Shown here one piece after another: positions 32,741-40,843 of a stretch of 60,012 nucleotides of DNA. A program made the position numbers and the translations under genes. The notes beneath the pieces were generated by a model that searched no databases, was not told where the DNA came from, and saw only the letters and a program-made list of their open reading frames with translations. Source of the DNA: an uncultured Clostridia bacterium (lineage in GTDB: Bacteria > Bacillota > Clostridia > Oscillospirales > Ruminococcaceae); the NCBI GenBank assembly GCA_947627985.1, contig CANQYD010000009.1, positions 1 to 60,012 on the forward strand, given 5' to 3'. Within the stretch, counting starts at the first letter, position 1; each line of letters starts with the position of its first letter.

Positions 32741-34108
32741 ATGAAAAAAATCACAAACAAAATTCTCTGGATCTTCGCCGTCGGGCAATTCGGCTGGAGC
32801 CTTCTGTCGGGCGTCGTCACCAACTGGCTGGTCTACTACTACACCGACGAAACCGCCGGGATTTTCGGCAAAAACATCACCACCGGCACGCTTTTCCTGA
32901 GCATCACGCTCTTCGGCTTGATCACGATGGTCGGGCGCATCTTCGACGCCGTCACCGACCCGCTCATTGCCAGCTGGTCCGACCGCTCAAACTACAAAGG
33001 CGGGCGCAGAATCCCGTTCATGAAGGCGATCGCGATCCCCTTCGCGGCAATCACCGCATGCGTCTTTATCATGCCGCAGACGGGCAGCAAGATAGTTAAT
33101 GACATTATCGTTTTCGTGACTTTAATGCTCTTCTATCTCTTCATGACGATCTACTGCACTCCCTACAACGCGCTGATCTCCGAGCTCGGAAACGATCAGA
33201 AAAACCGCATAAACGTCTCTACATACATCTCATTTACATACATCGCAGGTCTGTCGGTCTCCTATTTGATCCCGAATATCGCGGGCATTTTCGAGCCCTC
33301 GCTCGGCAGGGACAACTCGGTCAGGGTCGCGATCTCGATCATGTGCGTAATCGCGGCGATCGCCATGCTGATCCCCTCGCTTCTCATCAAGGAGAGGGAT
33401 TATATCGATTCAAAACCCGTCGAGACACCGGCGTTCAGCTCGCTCTTCAAGAGCTTCAAAAACGCACAATTTGCGCGGTTTGTGATATCCGACGTCATCT
33501 ACTTCTTTGCGGTCACGCTGTTCCAGACGGGTCTGCTGTTTTATGAAACCAAGTTAATGAATGTGCCGGACACGATGACCTTCACCCTGACGGTCATCAT
33601 GACGGTCTGCTCGCTCGCGCTCTACCCGGTCATCAACAAACTCGCCCCGAAGCTCGGCAAGAAAAAGATCATCATCACCGGATTTTTCGCCTATGCGTTC
33701 GTGTTCCTGCTTGCGTCGGTTTGCGGCGAGGGGGTCGTCTGGGGGATCGTGATCGCGGTCTGCGCAGGCGTTCCGATGGCGATTTTGGGGATTCTGCCGC
33801 AGGCGGTCGTCGCGGATATTGCCGAGGCGGACGCGTTTGACTCCGGCGAGGAGCGAAGCGGCATGTTCTTCGCGGCAAGGACGTTTGCAATGAAGATGGG
33901 TCAGGCGATCTCGATGCTGATTTTCACCTCGGTCATCTCGGCGTTCACCACCGAAGCCGCCTCCGGCAGCACCACCGACCCGTTCGGCTATCGGCTGACG
34001 GCGATCATCGCGACGGTCTGCTGCCTCATCGGCGCCGTCCTGTTCTTCTTCTATAATGAGCGGATGATCATGGCAAAACTCAGGAAGAAAAACGGCTCGG
34101 AGGGCTGA
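32741..34108 (+). CDS. GPH-family glycoside/uronide:cation symporter
   Basis: A 455-residue, 12-helix transporter of the glycoside-pentoside-hexuronide family (MelB/XylP/UidB type). Characteristic elements are the first-helix W-L-V-Y-Y-Y-T-D region, the R-I-F-D-A-V-T-D-P-L cation-site helix and the S-D-R-S-N-Y-K-G-G-R-R-I-P-F loop. It should import a glycoside or uronic-acid-containing oligosaccharide with sodium or protons. GGAGG lies eight bases before the ATG. Neighbouring lyase, GH88 and uronate enzymes make a uronide the most probable cargo. A terminator follows at 34121-34151. Confidence 0.9.
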   Translation: MKKITNKILWIFAVGQFGWSLLSGVVTNWLVYYYTDETAGIFGKNITTGTLFLSITLFGLITMVGRIFDAVTDPLIASWSDRSNYKGGRRIPFMKAIAIPFAAITACVFIMPQTGSKIVNDIIVFVTLMLFYLFMTIYCTPYNALISELGNDQKNRINVSTYISFTYIAGLSVSYLIPNIAGIFEPSLGRDNSVRVAISIMCVIAAIAMLIPSLLIKERDYIDSKPVETPAFSSLFKSFKNAQFARFVISDVIYFFAVTLFQTGLLFYETKLMNVPDTMTFTLTVIMTVCSLALYPVINKLAPKLGKKKIIITGFFAYAFVFLLASVCGEGVVWGIVIAVCAGVPMAILGILPQAVVADIAEADAFDSGEERSGMFFAARTFAMKMGQAISMLIFTSVISAFTTEAASGSTTDPFGYRLTAIIATVCCLIGAVLFFFYNERMIMAKLRKKNGSEG

Positions 34109-34120
34109 TTTTTAATGATA

Positions 34121-34151
34121 AAGACCGGGGCACGCGCTCCGGTCTTTTTTT
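34121..34151 (+). terminator. Terminator of the symporter gene
   Basis: AAGACCGG (34121-34128) pairs with CCGGTCTT (34139-34146), followed by T residues to 34151. The convergent lyase gene ends in the same place. Confidence 0.85.
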
Positions 34152-35919
34152 ATGTTGTGAAAATTCTGAGCTCGAACTTTATGCGGCTCGTACTTTCTCT
34201 TGGGGTGAAATCGATGATGTGAATCCGCCTCAAATCATGTGGCTTCGAGGGATTTTGCTCGGTGACGGCGACGTCAAATTCTTTAGCGGAATAGCACATC
34301 ACAGCGTCACCGTTTTTACCGTGGAGTATGATTTTGCCGCTGCAAAATTCGGGCTTTGAGAAGCTGATGAAGCGTTCAGTAACATTGAAGTGATCTGAGG
34401 ATAAATCAATCTCATCAATAAGAGTCATGTTCCCCATTGATTGATCAAAACTCACATTTCTGACGAGCCTTTTTAGGCTATCGATACCGTATGCCGGGGC
34501 AATATCCATCGTGATTCCGTGCTCGGTGATCTCAACATTTGCGGCATGAAATTCCCTGCCGGGCTTTTGAAAATGACCGTCGATGATCGGGAGATTGTGT
34601 CCTTGCGAGCCGCATTCAAACCGCTCGTAACGACCCTCGCCGAAGTAGTCGCGGTCGTAAATTCCGCTGCCGTAATCGATCAGAACCTCGTCGCCGTTGA
34701 GATAGAATTCGACCTGTCCGACGTCGTTGTGATTGTGGCTTTCGTCGTTATGACCGGCTTTTACGGCTATACCCGATTGGCTGGCGCCGCTCGAAATATA
34801 CCACTGCGCGTCTGAAAATATGTAAGTATGAAAACTATTTTGATTAGCCCGATTATCAATACTCCAGACAAGGTCTCGGAGGATTCCGACCCAGCGATAG
34901 CACGGGTCGCTGTCGAAGCTCGGGAGAAGAGATTTCGGCAAAAATTCGACATCATCGAAGTGAGATTTTATATATGACGTCAGACCCCACCAGCGTGAAA
35001 CGTCGCCGTCGGAGCAGTCGCCGAATTTAACCATTCCTCCGAACGGGAAGTATGCTTTTTGTTGGAATAGCGCAATATTTTTAACGCGCAAATCTGAGAA
35101 TAAATCAATTTTTCCGCCGCTCATTCTATGAAGCATTTCAGAGTATGCCGTGAAAAATGTAAAGCCGTAGGACCAGTAGGAGACGCCTTCGGTGCCGGCG
35201 CCGTCGGAGGGAAAGCCGGAAATGTAGCTCTCCACGGCAGTTTGCAGCTTGAAAATGATATCTGACAATTCATCAATCTCGCAGAGATACATCGCAGCGA
35301 TTCCGACTGCGCCACCGCAGACCGCTGACCAGTTGTTCTGCAAATGCTCCCAGTTGAAATCATTGTGTAAATATCTATCAATAACGCGTTTGCGGATATT
35401 TTCCCTCGCTCGTTTTACTACCGCAGGTGATAGGAAATTTTCATTCAGAGCACAAATATCGGCAAGGGCTGACGCGGTCTCAGCTGAGAATAAATCAATA
35501 GTCGGGGTTTGCTCTTCATTGAAATCACCCCAAATATGCGCGGGAAGTGCCCATGTGTATTCGTCGCAAATCGCCCAAATTATGTCCTCAAGAGCCGAAA
35601 TATCTTCCTGATTCTGCCATAACCAGACCGCCAGCGCAAGGCATGCAAGCCGCCCGCGGCGGTCAAAATAGCTCGCCTGATAGGTCTCGCGGTCGCCCGT
35701 CTCCGAGAACAGCCGAAACTCCGAGAACTTCAATGCCCCGATCGGCTCGCTTCGGTACTTTGTCGCTTTAATGCGAATCTCTTCAAGATAATCTGCATAA
35801 ACCTTGCGCGAAAGCATCTCCTCCCGCTTCTCTTCAAGACTCTTTTCGAGACCCTGCGGCAACTTGCATTTCGGCATATTTAACAAACTTTCCTTGATTT
35901 TTTGTCTACTATATACCAT
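34150..35919 (-). CDS. Heparinase II/III-family polysaccharide lyase
   Basis: A 589-residue protein. The N-terminal two-thirds is an alpha/alpha-toroid-like helical region (e.g. RYLHNDFNWEHLQNNWSAVC and SYWSYGFTFF), and the C-terminal part is a heparinase II/III-like beta-sandwich with the signature GHNDESHNHNDVGQVEF and VLIDYGSGIYDRDYF. These enzymes cleave uronic-acid-containing polymers such as heparan, chondroitin or alginate by beta-elimination. There is no signal peptide, so it should act on imported oligosaccharides. GGGAGG seven bases before the ATG at 35919 supports this start over an internal Met at 35877. It is divergent from the GH88 gene. Confidence 0.85.
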   Translation of the reverse strand: MVYSRQKIKESLLNMPKCKLPQGLEKSLEEKREEMLSRKVYADYLEEIRIKATKYRSEPIGALKFSEFRLFSETGDRETYQASYFDRRGRLACLALAVWLWQNQEDISALEDIIWAICDEYTWALPAHIWGDFNEEQTPTIDLFSAETASALADICALNENFLSPAVVKRARENIRKRVIDRYLHNDFNWEHLQNNWSAVCGGAVGIAAMYLCEIDELSDIIFKLQTAVESYISGFPSDGAGTEGVSYWSYGFTFFTAYSEMLHRMSGGKIDLFSDLRVKNIALFQQKAYFPFGGMVKFGDCSDGDVSRWWGLTSYIKSHFDDVEFLPKSLLPSFDSDPCYRWVGILRDLVWSIDNRANQNSFHTYIFSDAQWYISSGASQSGIAVKAGHNDESHNHNDVGQVEFYLNGDEVLIDYGSGIYDRDYFGEGRYERFECGSQGHNLPIIDGHFQKPGREFHAANVEITEHGITMDIAPAYGIDSLKRLVRNVSFDQSMGNMTLIDEIDLSSDHFNVTERFISFSKPEFCSGKIILHGKNGDAVMCYSAKEFDVAVTEQNPSKPHDLRRIHIIDFTPRESTSRIKFELRIFTT

Positions 35920-35942
35920 ACCCTCGCCTCCCTATACATTAT

Positions 35943-36009
35943 ATAATATCAAATTTAACACAAAAAATCAAGAAAATCTATTGAAAATGTCAAGGATTTA
36001 TGGTAAAAT
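35943..36009. promoter_or_regulatory. Divergent promoters of the lyase and GH88 genes
   Basis: Leftward: TTGATT (35966-35971), 17-bp spacer, TATTAT (35943-35948). Rightward: TTGAAA (35981-35986), 17-bp spacer, TAAAAT (36004-36009). The two -35 boxes are only nine bases apart, so one regulator could control both directions. Confidence 0.7.
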
Positions 36010-36037
36010 TTCATCATAAAGTGCGGGAGGAGTAGGT

Positions 36038-37141
36038 ATGGACGGAAATTACTGGAAAGAAGCAGCAGAGAAAATCTACCAAAAAACTGAAAAAGTGGCA
36101 GAAAAGAGCGGCTGCAAGATTCCATATTCAACCAATAACGGCGTTTTTGACGACCAAACCGGCAACATTTCGTGGTGGGCGAACGGCTTTTGGGCTGGTC
36201 AGCTCTGGCAGCTTTACGGCTCGTTTGGCGGCGAAAACTTGCGCGAAATCGCCGAGAAAATCGAGGTAAAATTGGACCGCGTCTTCCTCCAAAGCCGGGG
36301 CATGGACCACGACAGCGGCTTTCGGTGGCTGATGAGCGCCGGCGCGAATTTTCGGCTGACCGGCTCGGAAACGTCAAAAAACAGGCTGATTCTGGCAGCC
36401 TGCGACCTCGCAGGGAGGTTCAATATTGCAGGAAAATTTATCCGGGCTTGGAATGATTCGGGAGACGGATCGAAAGCCGGCTGGGCGATCATCGACTGCA
36501 TGATGAACCTGCCGCTGCTTTATTTAGTTAGTGAGATTATCAATGACCCGCGCTTTTCGCAGATCGCCGAAGCCCACGCGGATACCGCTGCAAAGGCGTT
36601 TGTGAGGCAGGACGGCTCGGTCTGCCACATCGTCGAATTCGATCCCAAAACCGGCAAACGGCTGAGAAGTCACGGCGGGCAGGGCTATGCCCACGGCTCG
36701 TCGTGGACCCGTGGACAGGCTTGGGGTCTGTACGGGTTCACGCTTTCATACATTCATGCAAAAAAGCGCGAATACCTCGAAACCGCGCAGAGAATCGCGG
36801 ACAGATTTGTCGGACGAATACCCGAAAACGGCTTCATTCCGGTCGATTTCGACCAGCCCGCGGAGCCTTGGTATGAGGACTCGACCGCCGCTGCGATCGC
36901 TTCCTGCGGGCTTTTGGAGCTGTCGAAATTTGCGGGGGATAAGTATCGCGAGGCTGCCGAGACGCTCCTTAAAAAGCTGCTTGAAAACCGCTGCCGGTTC
37001 GATCTCGGGTGCGACAACATCCTCGAAAAATGCACCGCCGCCTACCACGATTCATGGCATGAGGGCGCGATAATTTACGGCGACTACTTCCTCACCGAAG
37101 CCGTGCTGAAGCTGTGCGGGAGGGAGACGTTTTTATGGTGA
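36038..37141 (+). CDS. ugl: GH88 unsaturated glucuronyl hydrolase
   Basis: A 367-residue (alpha/alpha)6-barrel hydrolase that removes the 4,5-unsaturated uronic acid left at the non-reducing end by polysaccharide lyases. The two catalytic-site aspartates of the family can be placed at D92 (in DHDSGF) and D153 (in WAIIDCMMNLPLL). Motifs HGGQGYAHGSSWTRGQAWG and YHDSWHEGAIIYGDYF are also typical. GGGAGGAG precedes the ATG. No signal peptide, so it is cytoplasmic. It starts the rightward operon that continues with the dehydrogenase, isomerase and GH2 genes. Confidence 0.93.
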   Translation: MDGNYWKEAAEKIYQKTEKVAEKSGCKIPYSTNNGVFDDQTGNISWWANGFWAGQLWQLYGSFGGENLREIAEKIEVKLDRVFLQSRGMDHDSGFRWLMSAGANFRLTGSETSKNRLILAACDLAGRFNIAGKFIRAWNDSGDGSKAGWAIIDCMMNLPLLYLVSEIINDPRFSQIAEAHADTAAKAFVRQDGSVCHIVEFDPKTGKRLRSHGGQGYAHGSSWTRGQAWGLYGFTLSYIHAKKREYLETAQRIADRFVGRIPENGFIPVDFDQPAEPWYEDSTAAAIASCGLLELSKFAGDKYREAAETLLKKLLENRCRFDLGCDNILEKCTAAYHDSWHEGAIIYGDYFLTEAVLKLCGRETFLW

Positions 37142-37244
37142 CGACCCGTTCCGATTGGCTTGGGTGCATGAGGAGACATTATTTACATCGCATAAAAATC
37201 CGGTCGGGCGAGGACGTACCCGCCGACCGCGCGGAGGACTGAAC

Positions 37245-38036
37245 ATGGACATCATCGAACTTTTTTCACTCAAAGGCAGAACCGCTCTGGTGACGGGAGC
37301 CGCGTACGGGATCGGTTTTGCGATCGCCGAGGCGCTTGCCGGTGCCGGCGCCGAAATCGCCTTCTGCTGCCGCTCGGAGGAGCACTTAAAGACCGCTCTT
37401 GCGGATTATTCGGCTCGGGGGATATCGGTTCGCGGGTTTATCTGCGACGTGACCGACGAGGCTCAGGTCGTTAATATGATTAAGAAAATAGGCGGGGTGG
37501 ATATTTTGGTAAATAACGCCGGGATCATCAAGAGAATCCCGATGACGGATATGTCTGCCGAGGATTTTCGGGAGGTTACAGATATCGATCTCGTCGCCCC
37601 CTTTATCTGCGCAAAAGCCGCAATTCCGGGAATGATCGAGCGGGGCGGCGGGAAGATCGTCAACATCTGCTCAATGATGTCGGAGCTCGGGCGGGAGACG
37701 GTCTCGGCGTACGCTTCGGCGAAAGGCGGGCTGAAAATGCTCACCAAAAACATCGCCTCGGAGTACGGTCGGTTCAATATTCAGTGCAACGGAATCGGTC
37801 CCGGCTACATCGCGACGCCCCAGACCGAGCCGCTTCGCAGGGTTCAGCCCGACGGCACCCGCCACCCGTTCGATCGGTTCATAATCTCGAAAACTCCCGC
37901 CGGAAGATGGGGAGAGCCGCATGATCTTTCGGGCGCGGCAATTTTTCTTGCGTCGCATGCCTCGGACTTTGTGAACGGGCAGATTTTGTACGTTGACGGG
38001 GGCATTTTGGCATATATAGGAAAACAGCCCGAATAG
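37245..38036 (+). CDS. KduD/DhuD-like short-chain dehydrogenase
   Basis: A 263-residue SDR enzyme with the cofactor motif VTGAAYGIGFA, the N-N-A-G element and the catalytic Y-x-x-x-K in SAYASAKGG. Overall it resembles gluconate 5-dehydrogenase/2-deoxy-D-gluconate 3-dehydrogenase-type proteins. In this setting it should reduce 3-deoxy-D-glycero-2,5-hexodiulosonate to 2-keto-3-deoxygluconate, the KduD/DhuD step that follows release of unsaturated uronic acid. GGAGG seven bases before the ATG at 37245 fixes the start; the frame is open further upstream to 37155 without support. Confidence 0.88.
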   Translation: MDIIELFSLKGRTALVTGAAYGIGFAIAEALAGAGAEIAFCCRSEEHLKTALADYSARGISVRGFICDVTDEAQVVNMIKKIGGVDILVNNAGIIKRIPMTDMSAEDFREVTDIDLVAPFICAKAAIPGMIERGGGKIVNICSMMSELGRETVSAYASAKGGLKMLTKNIASEYGRFNIQCNGIGPGYIATPQTEPLRRVQPDGTRHPFDRFIISKTPAGRWGEPHDLSGAAIFLASHASDFVNGQILYVDGGILAYIGKQPE

Positions 38037-38078
38037 AAGTCAGAGGTCAGAAATCAGAAATCAGAAATCAGATATCGG
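38037..38078. repeat. TCAGAAA tandem repeat related to the promoter-linked repeat core
   Basis: AGTCAGAGGTCAGAAATCAG and three tandem TCAGAAA-type heptads, ending GATATCGG. Read on the minus strand it gives CCGATATCTGATTTCTG, matching the core of the ~120-bp repeat (CCGATATCTGACTTCTG). It sits between the dehydrogenase and isomerase genes. Confidence 0.6.
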
Positions 38079-38100
38079 AATATTGAAAGGATGTATAATT

Positions 38101-38739
38101 ATGAAAATCGCACTGATCGCGGAAAACAGCCAAGCCTCGAAGAACGAGATCATCGAAAAAGCCCTGAAAAAGGCGGTCGAGCCGATGGGTCACGAGGTCA
38201 GAAACTACGGCATGCGAAGCCCCGATGACGCGCAGCTGACCTATGTTCAGATCGGGATTTTGGCTGCGGTGCTCCTGAACAGCGGCGCCGCGGACTATGT
38301 CATCACCGGCTGCGGCACCGGCGAAGGCGCCATGCTCGCCTGCAACAGCTTCCCCGGGGTGATCTGCGGGCATGTCGAGGACCCGCTCGACGCCTACACT
38401 TTCGCGCAGATAAACGACGGCAACGCGATCGCAATCCCCTTTGCAAAGGGCTTCGGCTGGGGCGGGGAGCTGAATTTGGAGTACATTTTCGAGAAGCTTT
38501 TCTCGGAGCCGTCGGGGCAGGGATATCCCCGCGAGCGAGCCGAGCCGGAGCAGCGCAACAAGCGGATTTTGGACGGCGTCCGAGCCGTCGCGTTCAAGCC
38601 TTTGGAGGATATTTTACGCGCCCTCGATCGGGAACTCGTGCGCTCGGCACTCGACCGCGAGAGCGTGAGGGAGCTTTTCTTTGAGGACTGCAAGAGCGGC
38701 AACATCAAAAATTTAGTGTCCGAAATTTTGGACAGTTAG
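38101..38739 (+). CDS. DhuI-like uronate isomerase of the RpiB/LacA/LacB family
   Basis: About 212 residues, longer than RpiB (about 150) because of a C-terminal helical extension. The RpiB/LacAB pattern is clear: MKIALIAENSQASKNEI, a V-R-N-Y-G-M segment, and the phosphate-loop-like ITGCGTGEGAMLACNSFPG. RpiB-family isomerases next to GH88 and an SDR enzyme are known from streptococci as DhuI, which converts 4-deoxy-L-threo-5-hexosulose uronate to the KduD/DhuD substrate. GAAAGGA lies nine bases upstream of the ATG at 38101. The functional call rests on this gene order. Confidence 0.82.
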   Translation: MKIALIAENSQASKNEIIEKALKKAVEPMGHEVRNYGMRSPDDAQLTYVQIGILAAVLLNSGAADYVITGCGTGEGAMLACNSFPGVICGHVEDPLDAYTFAQINDGNAIAIPFAKGFGWGGELNLEYIFEKLFSEPSGQGYPRERAEPEQRNKRILDGVRAVAFKPLEDILRALDRELVRSALDRESVRELFFEDCKSGNIKNLVSEILDS

Positions 38740-38754
38740 CTTAGGAGGACATCT

Positions 38755-40470
38755 ATGAGCATACCTCGACCCGAGCACCCGAACCCGCAGTTCATGCGAA
38801 AAAATTGGCAGAATCTGAACGGGCTCTGGGAATTTGAAATCGACAATTCCAAAAGCGGGATTGATAAAAAGTTATATTTAAAGGATCATCTTGCCTCCCG
38901 CATAACCGTGCCTTTTTGTCCCGAGAGCGAGCTTTCGGGAATAGGCAACAAAGATTTCATGAATGCGGTATGGTATCGCAAAACCTTTATTTTAGATGAT
39001 CTACAGCTCTCCGGGCATATCATTTTGCACATCGGTGCGGCGGATTATGAGACCATTGTATGGATAAACGGAGCCGAGGTCGGCAGGCATATCGGGGGTT
39101 ATACGCCGTTTGAGTTTGACATATCTTCATATGCACATGCCGGGGAAAATACGGTCACAATCTGCGTTTACGATGATGTCAGGGCTCCGTATCAGCCTCG
39201 CGGCAAGCAGTCGGAACTCTATTACTCGCATGACTGCGACTACACCCGAACCACCGGAATCTGGCAGACGGTCTGGCTGGAATTCCTGCCAAAAAATTAC
39301 ATCGGGGGTCTGAAAATCCTCCCCGATCCCGATAACCAAAAGGTCACGCTGAGCGCGTATTTATGCGGCTCCGGGACGCTTTTTGCGGAGGTCACATACG
39401 GCGGGAAAACCGTCGGAGAAGGGCGCGGAGATACATCGGGCGGGGTCCTGTCACTGGAAATTCCTCTCAGCGAAAAGCACCTCTGGGAGCCGGGAAAAGG
39501 CGGGCTGTACGGCATCCTCCTGAAATTCGGCGAGGACGAGGTCGAGAGCTATTTCGGGCTTCGGAGTCTGCGAATCGACGGTAAAAAATTCCTGATAAAC
39601 GGAAAATCCGTCTTTCAGCGGCTCGTTCTGGATCAGGGATTTTACCCCGACGGGGTCTACACCGCGCCCTCGGAAGACGCGCTGATCCGCGATATCGAGC
39701 TTGCGACGGCGCTCGGATTCAACGGCGCGAGGCTGCACCAAAAGGTCTTTGAGCCGCGGTTTTTGTACCAATGTGACCGCCTCGGTTACATCGTCTGGGG
39801 TGAGTACGCGAACTGGGGGTTCGATCATTCCGACCCAGCAAATCTTGTCAATTTCTTGAACGAATGGAAAGAAGCGGTCGATAGAGACTTCAACCACCCC
39901 TCCATCGTCGGCTGGTGCCCCTTCAACGAGACCTGGGATTACCGCGGAAAGCCGCAGGACGGGTGCATTTTGGAAACGGTTTACCGCTTTACCAAGCTGC
40001 TTGACCCCACGCGACCCTGTATCGACACGAGCGGGCATTTCCACGTCGCGACGGATATTTTTGATATTCACGACTATGAGCAGGACCCCGAAATTTTCCA
40101 AAAAAAGTTAGATAACTTTCCTAACGGTGATGAGCGCGCATGGAATCCTTTTTCGGATAGGCAGCATTATGCGGGTGAGCCGATGTTTGTCAGCGAGTAC
40201 GGGGGCATGCGGTGGGACAAGTCCAAAAATTCGGACTCTTGGGGATACGGCGACGCGCCCGGGACGGAGGAGGAATTCATTAGCCGCCTTAAAGGTCTGA
40301 CCGACGCGATAATGGATAATCCGGACATTTTCGGGCTCTGCTACACCCAGCTTTATGATGTGGAGCAGGAGGCGAACGGGCTGTATACTTACAGGAGGGA
40401 GCCGAAGTTCGGGGTGGAGGGGATGGAGAGGATCGGGGGGATTTTTGGGAGGAAGGCGGGGATAGAGTAA
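38755..40470 (+). CDS. Glycoside hydrolase family 2 (beta-glucuronidase/beta-galactosidase type)
   Basis: A 571-residue GH2 enzyme. A sugar-binding jelly-roll (about 15-180) and an immunoglobulin-like domain (about 185-270) precede the TIM barrel with acid/base E392 in WCPFNETW and nucleophile E481 in FVSEYGG. It hydrolyses a terminal beta-glycoside. Neighbours suggest a uronide or the amino sugar partner. The N-x-K carboxylate clamp of known beta-glucuronidases is not obvious at the expected place (LYTYRREPKFG), so beta-galactosidase-like specificity is possible. No signal peptide. TAGGAGG precedes the ATG; it is the last enzyme of the operon. Confidence 0.9.
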   Translation: MSIPRPEHPNPQFMRKNWQNLNGLWEFEIDNSKSGIDKKLYLKDHLASRITVPFCPESELSGIGNKDFMNAVWYRKTFILDDLQLSGHIILHIGAADYETIVWINGAEVGRHIGGYTPFEFDISSYAHAGENTVTICVYDDVRAPYQPRGKQSELYYSHDCDYTRTTGIWQTVWLEFLPKNYIGGLKILPDPDNQKVTLSAYLCGSGTLFAEVTYGGKTVGEGRGDTSGGVLSLEIPLSEKHLWEPGKGGLYGILLKFGEDEVESYFGLRSLRIDGKKFLINGKSVFQRLVLDQGFYPDGVYTAPSEDALIRDIELATALGFNGARLHQKVFEPRFLYQCDRLGYIVWGEYANWGFDHSDPANLVNFLNEWKEAVDRDFNHPSIVGWCPFNETWDYRGKPQDGCILETVYRFTKLLDPTRPCIDTSGHFHVATDIFDIHDYEQDPEIFQKKLDNFPNGDERAWNPFSDRQHYAGEPMFVSEYGGMRWDKSKNSDSWGYGDAPGTEEEFISRLKGLTDAIMDNPDIFGLCYTQLYDVEQEANGLYTYRREPKFGVEGMERIGGIFGRKAGIE

Positions 40471-40621
40471 AAAATGCCGAGGCGGAGTTCGGGCTGAATG
40501 TTTAAATTTTATAAAAAAGGAGGTCAGCACAGCAGCGAAAGACTGATCTATTCGGACGACGGCAGGATATATTCCATTACAGACACTTTGAACAGCTTTA
40601 CTGAGCGGAAAGGAGCAGAAA

Positions 40622-40726
40622 ATGGATACCGAAATGATCATGAAGGCAAAAAGGGCAAAATCGGCTGACGAGCTTGTGAAGATAGCCGAGGAAAACGGGC
40701 TTTCGCTGTCGCTTAACGCTGAATAA
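40622..40726 (+). CDS. 34-residue peptide resembling a truncated Nif11-type leader
   Basis: GGAAAGGAG (40607-40615) six bases before the ATG is one of the best ribosome binding sites in the window. The peptide reads MDTEMIMKAKRAKSADELVK, then IAEENGLSLSLNAE. The pattern of a first helix, A-K-S-A-D-E-L, then A-x-E-N-G-L/I resembles the start of Nif11-type leader peptides common in Ruminococcaceae, but it stops where those continue with E-E-A and a double-Gly cleavage site. It may be a truncated leader, an independent small protein or a remnant. No modifying enzyme is encoded nearby. Confidence 0.5.
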   Translation: MDTEMIMKAKRAKSADELVKIAEENGLSLSLNAE

Positions 40727-40769
40727 AATCGCGGGTGAGCAGAAGGTTTGAGTGAAGATGTATATAAAT

Positions 40770-40810
40770 CCCCGCCCGGGCTTTATAATAAGCTCGGGCG
40801 GGGGTTTTGT
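40770..40810 (+). terminator. Terminator of the uronide operon and small peptide gene
   Basis: CCCGCCCG-g-GCTT (40771-40783) pairs with AAGC-t-CGGGCGGG (40790-40802), followed by GGTTTTGTG and a T-rich run. Confidence 0.8.
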
Positions 40811-40843
40811 GATTTTTGGAAAATTTTCGGGGCTGTGTAAAAA

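Larger units (their letters stand above)
40498..40843. other. Intergenic region with a short peptide gene and terminator
   Basis: Besides the peptide frame at 40622-40726 and the terminator at 40770-40810, there is a second frame, 40498-40668, opening MFKFYKKGGQHSSERLIYS. It has no clear ribosome binding site and its 3' half overlaps the peptide gene in another frame. Confidence 0.4.

Noticed and set aside
37155-37244. 30-codon N-terminal extension of the KduD/DhuD-like dehydrogenase.
   Set aside because: It is Arg/Gly-rich, unlike any SDR start, and GGAGG lies directly before 37245.
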